Shown here: piece after piece, positions 60,017 to 64,000 of the stretch
Layout of the letters: every line of letters starts with the position of its first letter
Position numbering within the stretch: position 1 is the first letter of the stretch
NCBI GenBank assembly: GCA_946183415.1
Contig: CAMHAM010000010.1
Coordinates: 21,994-85,993, forward strand
Reading direction: 5' to 3'
Length of the DNA stretch: 64,000 nt
Source of the DNA: an uncultured Prevotella sp.
GTDB taxonomy: Bacteria; Bacteroidota; Bacteroidia; Bacteroidales; Bacteroidaceae
Notes under the pieces: generated by a model
Seen by the model: the letters and a program-made list of their open reading frames with translations, nothing else
What the model was told of the DNA's origin: nothing
Database searches by the model: none
Made by a program: the position numbers and the translations under genes

Positions 60017-60751
60017 ATGAAAAGATTTAAGTCAACAATAGGATTTATATGCGCAGCCCTCATGCTGACAGCTTGCGGACAGCAGAACAAAAACGAAACA
60101 GCTATGGATTTTACAGATGATGTTCAGGCGGCACTCGCCGACAGCGGGCACATCGATTTAAACAGCCTTCAGTGGACACGTGAGCCAAAGGGCTACGAGG
60201 TGAAGGGCGACACCATCCTTATCACCACTGCACCAAAGACCGACCTCTGGCAACGCACTTACTATCACTTCCAGAACGACAATGCGCCCGTACTGCAGAT
60301 GAAGACCCGCGAGAAGTTCTTCAGCTTTGTGGTGAAGACCGACTTCACGGGTAGTCACCATCGCTTTGACCAGTGTGGCATCGTGATGTATCTTGGCAGC
60401 GAGAACTGGCTGAAGGGCTCGGTGGAATACGAGAACGAGGAGTTTCAGCATCTGGGTAGTGTCGTGACGAACAATGGCTACTCCGACTGGGCCACAACGG
60501 CTATCCCTGCTGATGTGAAAACCATGTGGTACCGCTTCTCCCGCCGCGAGGATGACTACTGCATCGAGTGCTCTTCCGACGGACAGGCGTTCAGTCAGAT
60601 GCGCGTCTGCCACATGCCTGCAGCTGCCGATGAAATCAGCTTCGGCATCTATGCCTGCTCGCCCGAAGAATCATCTTTCACAGCCATCTTCTCCGATATG
60701 AAGATCACCGAATGTGCATGGAAGGCTCACGACGGCCAACAGCCTGATTAG
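60017..60751 (+). CDS. DUF1349-like lipoprotein
   Basis: The 244-residue protein has a lipoprotein signal with Cys20 (CAALMLTACGQQ). The rest is a concanavalin-like beta-sandwich: DLWQRTYYHFQNDNAPVLQM, FFSFVVKTDFTGSHHRFDQC, GIVMYLGSENWLKGSVEYEN and YEISFGIYACSP-like text (seen as DEISFGIYACSPEES), as in DUF1349 proteins. The fold may bind carbohydrate. The gene follows GH2 by 30 bases, so it is probably part of the same transcript. No catalytic residues are evident. Confidence 0.8.
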   Translation: MKRFKSTIGFICAALMLTACGQQNKNETAMDFTDDVQAALADSGHIDLNSLQWTREPKGYEVKGDTILITTAPKTDLWQRTYYHFQNDNAPVLQMKTREKFFSFVVKTDFTGSHHRFDQCGIVMYLGSENWLKGSVEYENEEFQHLGSVVTNNGYSDWATTAIPADVKTMWYRFSRREDDYCIECSSDGQAFSQMRVCHMPAAADEISFGIYACSPEESSFTAIFSDMKITECAWKAHDGQQPD

Positions 60752-60804
60752 ACAAATTCAACCATCCGGCCCCGGTTCTGGCACCAATGGCCCCCGCAGG
60801 CTAC

Positions 60805-60856
60805 GGGTCAGGCCCCAAAGTACAGTCGCAAGCGACTGTACTTTGGGGCCTGACCC
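60805..60856. repeat. Long near-perfect palindrome
   Basis: Two 25-bp arms (60805-60829 and 60832-60856) are exact inverse complements around AA. Arm outer ends carry GGGTCAGGCCCC / GGGGCCTGACCC, related to the GGGGCCTGGCCCC copies at 18289-18329. There is no T-run, so it is not a typical terminator. Confidence 0.9.
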
Positions 60857-60948
60857 CAGTAAGCAAGCAGCATCTACCCATACTCTAAGCATACTCATGA
60901 GTAAGCCTAGAAGCAGCCTAGAGTATGGCTAGAGTATGGGGCTGGCCC

Positions 60949-61026
60949 GGGATTTAATTCCACAACTTTTTACTATTAATTCCAGAACTTTCTACTATTA
61001 ATTCTAAAAAGTTCTACTATTAATAC
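60949..61026 (+). repeat. AT-rich direct repeats with exact 22-bp spacing
   Basis: TACTATTAATTC occurs at 60971 and 60993, and TACTATTAATAC at 61015, each 22 bp apart; a partial copy (TTAATTC) precedes at 60954. Each is followed by a variable CnAnAACTTT segment. Confidence 0.8.
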
Positions 61027-61045
61027 AATTTTCTGAAATAAAGAA

Positions 61046-61080
61046 CAGCCTCACTGCCCGTCGTTTGGGCAGTGAGGCTG
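61046..61080. terminator. Strong hairpin, terminator-like
   Basis: CAGCCTCACTGCCC / GGGCAGTGAGGCTG, a perfect 14-bp stem with a 7-nt loop. Downstream on the minus strand comes TTCTTTATTTC, so it suits termination of a leftward transcript better than of the rightward lipoprotein gene. Confidence 0.5.
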
Positions 61081-61137
61081 TAGAGTTTCATCTTGGTAAC
61101 AGGGTCCCGACCGGATAACAAAAGAACCATCCCCCTG

Positions 61138-61269
61138 TTAGCTCCGCATGGATTGCAAGGGAGATTCTTTAGTTATCAACTTTTCCATATCATGGGCGCA
61201 AAGGTTCCAGTCCCCTCTGCGCCCCCAGAAATCGATCAAAGACCTGTCCCCATGATCTAAATTAGTCAT
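61138..61269 (-). CDS. Candidate 43-residue small protein
   Basis: An ATG at 61269 opens a 43-codon frame: MTNLDHGDRSLIDFWGRRGD, WNLCAHDMEKLITKESPLQS, MRS. The composition is mixed and protein-like, with two Trp. No family is recognised. On the same strand a terminator-like hairpin (61046-61080) follows about 60 bp downstream. The ORF contains an ATCATGGG...CCCATGAT inverted repeat, so the region could equally be a structured RNA or a repeat element that happens to be open. Confidence 0.3.
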   Translation of the reverse strand: MTNLDHGDRSLIDFWGRRGDWNLCAHDMEKLITKESPLQSMRS

Positions 61270-61327
61270 TTCTCATAAAATTCCACGATTATTGCGGAGT
61301 TTCCACGAAAAATTCACAAATTTTGAG

Positions 61328-61335
61328 TAACTTTG
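61328..61335 (+). promoter_or_regulatory. Bacteroidota -7 box for the AraC gene
   Basis: Reads TAACTTTG, 74 bp before the start codon of the AraC-type regulator. Confidence 0.45.
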
Positions 61336-61409
61336 TGCCTGATTTTAGGATGATTTATGAATAAACGGGAGTATCTCTATAGGAAATAAATAAAACAACA
61401 AGAAAAACG

Positions 61410-62222
61410 ATGAGTGATTTTATACAGCATATCATCATTGACAACACATTAAGGAGGATTGGCGAAACAACATTTGCCGACTATCTCTGTCATGCCTATT
61501 GTTACGGAGGACATTGCACATTTGAACGTAATGGACAGTCGTTCCGTTTTGAGGCTGGTGACTGTCTGATAATTGCCCGTCGGGGCGATTTGGTGAAGAA
61601 CCTGCAGGAGAGCGAGGATTTCCGTGTGGATGTCATCTATGTGACGCAGAAGTTCATAGAGTTAAGTACACCCCAAAGCAACTACGGCATGCGCGGCCAG
61701 CTCTTTTTGTTTCAGAACCCCATCATGAAACTGACCCCTGAGCAGCAGGAGGTGTGTCGTCTGAATTTTGAGGCCGTGAAGCGCAGGTTAGCACAGACAG
61801 GACATTGCTTTCGCCACGATGCACTCAGGAATGCCATTGAGTGCATGATTATCGACTTCTTCGACTTCCATGCCCGACTCTATCCGGCAGACAAGATCAG
61901 CAGCCAGCAACATCAGCTGATGGAGGAGTTCATGTCGATGCTGGAACGTGGCGACTTCCGGCAGAACCGCGACATCGGCTACTATGCCGACAAGCTCTGC
62001 GTCACATCGAAATACCTAAGCGAAGTTTGCAAGAAGGTAAGCGGACTGCCAGCGGCATTTTGGATAACCCGCTACACGGCACTTGACATCAGCCGTCTGT
62101 TGCGTGACCGCCGCCTCTCGTTTACGGACATCAGCGATATGTTCGGTTTCTCGTCACTCTCACATTTCAGTCGTTATGTACAAACCAATTTAGGGGCGAA
62201 ACCAAGTGATTTCAGGGAATAA
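61410..62222 (+). CDS. AraC-family transcriptional regulator
   Basis: The 270-residue protein has an N-terminal cupin-like sensor domain (about 10-140: GHCTFERNGQSFRFEAGDCL) and a C-terminal double HTH (about 165-270: IGYYADKLCVTSKYLSEVCK, SFTDISDMFGFSSLSHFSRY, GAKPSDFRE). This is the standard AraC/XylS arrangement. It lacks any membrane segment, so it is a cytoplasmic one-component regulator, not the hybrid two-component type common in PULs. No operon partners. The next gene, a peptidase lipoprotein, is 112 bp downstream and may be its target, but nothing shows this. Confidence 0.92.
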   Translation: MSDFIQHIIIDNTLRRIGETTFADYLCHAYCYGGHCTFERNGQSFRFEAGDCLIIARRGDLVKNLQESEDFRVDVIYVTQKFIELSTPQSNYGMRGQLFLFQNPIMKLTPEQQEVCRLNFEAVKRRLAQTGHCFRHDALRNAIECMIIDFFDFHARLYPADKISSQQHQLMEEFMSMLERGDFRQNRDIGYYADKLCVTSKYLSEVCKKVSGLPAAFWITRYTALDISRLLRDRRLSFTDISDMFGFSSLSHFSRYVQTNLGAKPSDFRE

Positions 62223-62289
62223 CAGCCGTAATAGTAAGAGATAATGGAACAAATGGCGGGCGAAGACGCTAAATTTCGAAAACTTTTTG

Positions 62290-62306
62290 TACCTTTGCAA
62301 ACGTTT
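62290..62306 (+). promoter_or_regulatory. -7 box and adjacent AAACGTTT for the clostripain-like gene
   Basis: TACCTTTG (62290-62297) matches the -7 consensus, and the palindrome AAACGTTT (62299-62306) follows immediately, near the expected transcription start. A repressor binding there would block initiation, unlike the upstream position of the two PUL copies. Confidence 0.4.
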
Positions 62307-62334
62307 TTTAACTCTAAGTAATGATTAAAAAATA

Positions 62335-64000
62335 ATGAAACAGATAATGAAGAATTTAATGCAATGGGTGCTGGCCGCCACCCTCATCTGCGGCACAAGC
62401 GTATTCAACTCGTGTTCGTCGGACAACGACGACAACCATGTTCCCGAATCAGGAGCAAGTGGCGAACTTGTAGGCCAATGGTATTCCGACGTGTCGGGGG
62501 ATACTTACGCCGCCTGGACATACGGCAAGGCATGGCAGCAGACGGAACTGAAGGCCGACGGCACAGGAACCACCAGCATCTATTACCTTAACAACGACGA
62601 CGCCGTGGGCCGTGAGCGCTATTCGTTCACCTATACAGCCACGGAGGGCGTGCTGACGATGGACATCGCGGAGAGGAACACCAAGACCACTGCCAGATAT
62701 ACCATGAGCGACGGCAAGCTGACGTTGACGGAGGGTGACCACCAACTGGCCATGCAGAAGATGGATGACGCGAAGGCTAAGGACTTTGATGCGTGGAGCC
62801 GCAAGGCCAACCTGGTCAATGTGCCGCAGCCCGCCCGCTACACCGTCTTTGTCTATGGCAATGCGGGAGGCACCATGGACGCAATTATTGAGTACGGCTT
62901 CTGGGAGAAGATACAGCCGCTGCTCAAGGACCACAACAACGTCCGTGTGGTCTGCTTCTACAAATATGGCAAGAAACCGTCTGATGAGAAAAATTCCTAT
63001 CCAGGTAAGTATGCCGACCCGGGCGACATCGTATGGTTCGATCTGAACGACACGACCAACCTGGAGAATATTCGTAACGGAGGACTTCAGGCATATGGGT
63101 ATGAAAAGGAGGCCAAGGCTATGAAACTGTGCGACCCCAAGACCGTCAGCGCGTTCATCCAGATCAGCAGTCTGGTGTGTCCTGCCGAGCAGTATGTGTT
63201 CAGCATCTGGGGGCATGGCAATGGACTGGACCCAATGAACGATGTCCCTGGCAAATACGAAGACCCCGCCGCTGCACCTGCCACCCGAGGGGTCATTGCC
63301 GATGAGTGGAATAAGCATGAAGAGCTGGATATGTATGAACTGAGTACCGCCATCCGTTCCGCAGGCTTGAGCCGGCTGAACACCATCTTCTTCCACAACT
63401 GCCTGATGGGCAACATGGAGACGCTGACCGAACTGCGCGGCCTGTCCGACTACATCGTGGCCTCGGCCCACTTGCTTGTGAGCGAGGGCGAACTGCTCAC
63501 GGAATACGTCCGCGGACTGCTGGAAAAGGGGAATACCGAGGATGCCATCGCACAAATGTTTGAGCGAGTAAACCCTGTGTGGGAAAATTCATATCATGAG
63601 TCTGAAGAGCAGGAAAATGGGCAAATAGTGGAGTCCTGGAAAAATGGCGACTACAAACTCATCCGTACCGCCAAGCTCGATGCCATCATCGATGCCGCCA
63701 AGCGCCTCGCCGACAGACTCGTCGCTCTCTACCCCACACAAAGGGAAGCCATCGACAAAGCCACCAAGGAGGTGTATCGGTTCAGAACCTATATTAAAAA
63801 TAAACAGTCCCCCGATGAGAGTAAGGGATACTCCTACATAACTCCCTTTTTCGATTTGGCTGACTATGCCCATTTGTTGACAAAGGAGACTGGCGACGCA
63901 GAAATGGCTGCCATCTCTGCCGATCTGGACAAAGCCTTCCGCGAGGCCTTCGTCTACTATGCCGATGTCAACACGAACGAACAGCATCTGGACCACTACA
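62335..64000 (+). CDS. Clostripain-family (C11) cysteine peptidase lipoprotein, cut by window end
   Basis: The frame is open from 62335 to the right edge (555 codons). The lipoprotein signal has Cys27 (TSVFNSCSSDND). Residues about 40-140 form a lipocalin-like beta-domain (GELVGQWYSDVSGDTYAAWT, GKLTLTEGDHQLAM). The C11 region runs from about 165 (YTVFVYGNAGGTMD): FSIWGHGNG with His294 and TIFFHNCLMGNMET with Cys356 form the catalytic dyad. Clostripain relatives cleave after Arg, usually after self-processing. It is probably on the cell surface. Start choice: the ATG at 62335 is 38 bp after a TACCTTTG box; Met5 and Met9 are alternatives. The C-terminus lies outside the window. Confidence 0.85.
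   Translation, partial: MKQIMKNLMQWVLAATLICGTSVFNSCSSDNDDNHVPESGASGELVGQWYSDVSGDTYAAWTYGKAWQQTELKADGTGTTSIYYLNNDDAVGRERYSFTYTATEGVLTMDIAERNTKTTARYTMSDGKLTLTEGDHQLAMQKMDDAKAKDFDAWSRKANLVNVPQPARYTVFVYGNAGGTMDAIIEYGFWEKIQPLLKDHNNVRVVCFYKYGKKPSDEKNSYPGKYADPGDIVWFDLNDTTNLENIRNGGLQAYGYEKEAKAMKLCDPKTVSAFIQISSLVCPAEQYVFSIWGHGNGLDPMNDVPGKYEDPAAAPATRGVIADEWNKHEELDMYELSTAIRSAGLSRLNTIFFHNCLMGNMETLTELRGLSDYIVASAHLLVSEGELLTEYVRGLLEKGNTEDAIAQMFERVNPVWENSYHESEEQENGQIVESWKNGDYKLIRTAKLDAIIDAAKRLADRLVALYPTQREAIDKATKEVYRFRTYIKNKQSPDESKGYSYITPFFDLADYAHLLTKETGDAEMAAISADLDKAFREAFVYYADVNTNEQHLDHY

Larger units (their letters stand above)
60752..61409. other. Repeat-rich intergenic region before the AraC gene
   Basis: The 658-bp stretch has a 52-bp near-perfect palindrome (60805-60856), short TAGAGTATGG repeats (about 60918-60940), 22-bp-spaced AT-rich repeats (60949-61026), a 14-bp-stem hairpin (61046-61080), a candidate 43-codon ORF on the minus strand (61138-61269) and a TAACTTTG promoter box (61328-61335). 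It resembles an accumulation site of dispersed repeats. Confidence 0.6.

Noticed and set aside
61020..61130. 36-codon open frame on the minus strand crossing the hairpin
   Set aside because: Most of it is the 14-bp hairpin and its flanks; similar frames arise wherever such a hairpin is repeated.
61194..61227. tRNA-like 3' end: GGGCGCA, T-loop-like TTCCAGT, TGCGCCC and CCA
   Set aside because: Only 17 bases lie between the acceptor-like arms, so D and anticodon arms are absent, and the T-stem does not pair properly.
62449..63555. 368-codon open frame on the minus strand
   Set aside because: Antisense to the clostripain-like gene, whose lipobox and His/Cys dyad are clear.
1..64000. CRISPR arrays, rRNA genes, intact tRNA genes, insertion sequences
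   Set aside because: No regularly spaced repeat-spacer pattern, no rRNA sequence, no complete cloverleaf and no transposase were seen. The 21-22 bp repeats are too few and have no unique spacers of CRISPR length.

Overview
The window looks like chromosome of a saccharolytic Bacteroidota, most likely a Prevotellaceae (Prevotella, Segatella or Xylanibacter type). The reasons are a SusC/SusD pair among many secreted glycoside hydrolases, promoters of the Bacteroidota type (TTTG, about 20 bp, TAnnTTTG) instead of -35/-10 boxes, starts without Shine-Dalgarno sequences, short lipoprotein signals, and the trpC-trpF-trpA order. The species is not determined.

Layout. 1-1.6 kb: end of a trp operon (trpC fragment, trpF, trpA). 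1.6-2.7: nucleoside-hydrolase-like lipoprotein. 3.0-9.5: a two-gene pectin operon made of a 1597-residue GH28-GH105-third-domain fusion and a GH43. 9.5-15.7 (minus strand): PI-PLC lipoprotein with two paralogous beta-barrel-like proteins, a cation/proton antiporter and an amidohydrolase. 15.7-18.5: an accessory patch with a probable small RNA, a small Xre regulator, a Fic remnant, an AbiEii-type nucleotidyltransferase whose frame is broken at a run of nine G, its small partner, and an amidase remnant with palindromic repeats. 18.5-29.3 (minus strand): a compact operon of VgrG-like spike, beta-solenoid protein, RRF-like protein, STAS protein, RsbW-like ATPase/kinase and SpoIIE/PP2C phosphatase, with an M13 peptidase just upstream. 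29.4-49.6: a polysaccharide utilisation region (GH115, DUF4450-like, GH35, GH3, GH28, SusC, SusD, GH9). 49.6-52.8: clpS-clpA-aat. 52.9-57.7: divergent lactate permease and FAD/Fe-S lactate-type dehydrogenase. 57.7-60.8: GH2 and a DUF1349-like lipoprotein. 60.8-64.0: repeat-rich spacer, an AraC regulator and a clostripain-family lipoprotein cut by the window end.

How the genes work together. The carbohydrate genes fit breakdown of pectin (homogalacturonan/rhamnogalacturonan with arabinan and galactan side chains) and glucuronoxylan-like hemicellulose. SusC/SusD would import the oligosaccharides and periplasmic GH105, GH43, GH2, GH3 and GH35 would finish them. The same AAACGTTT palindrome lies 54-55 bp upstream of the -7 boxes of both the GH28-GH105 operon and susC, which suggests joint regulation. 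ClpS, ClpA and Aat form a complete N-degron pathway.

The most novel-looking system is the VgrG-like spike co-transcribed with a complete RsbU/RsbV/RsbW-type partner-switching module. No sheath, tube, baseplate or ATPase gene of a contractile machine is in the window. All family assignments were made by reading the translated sequence; no database search was run.
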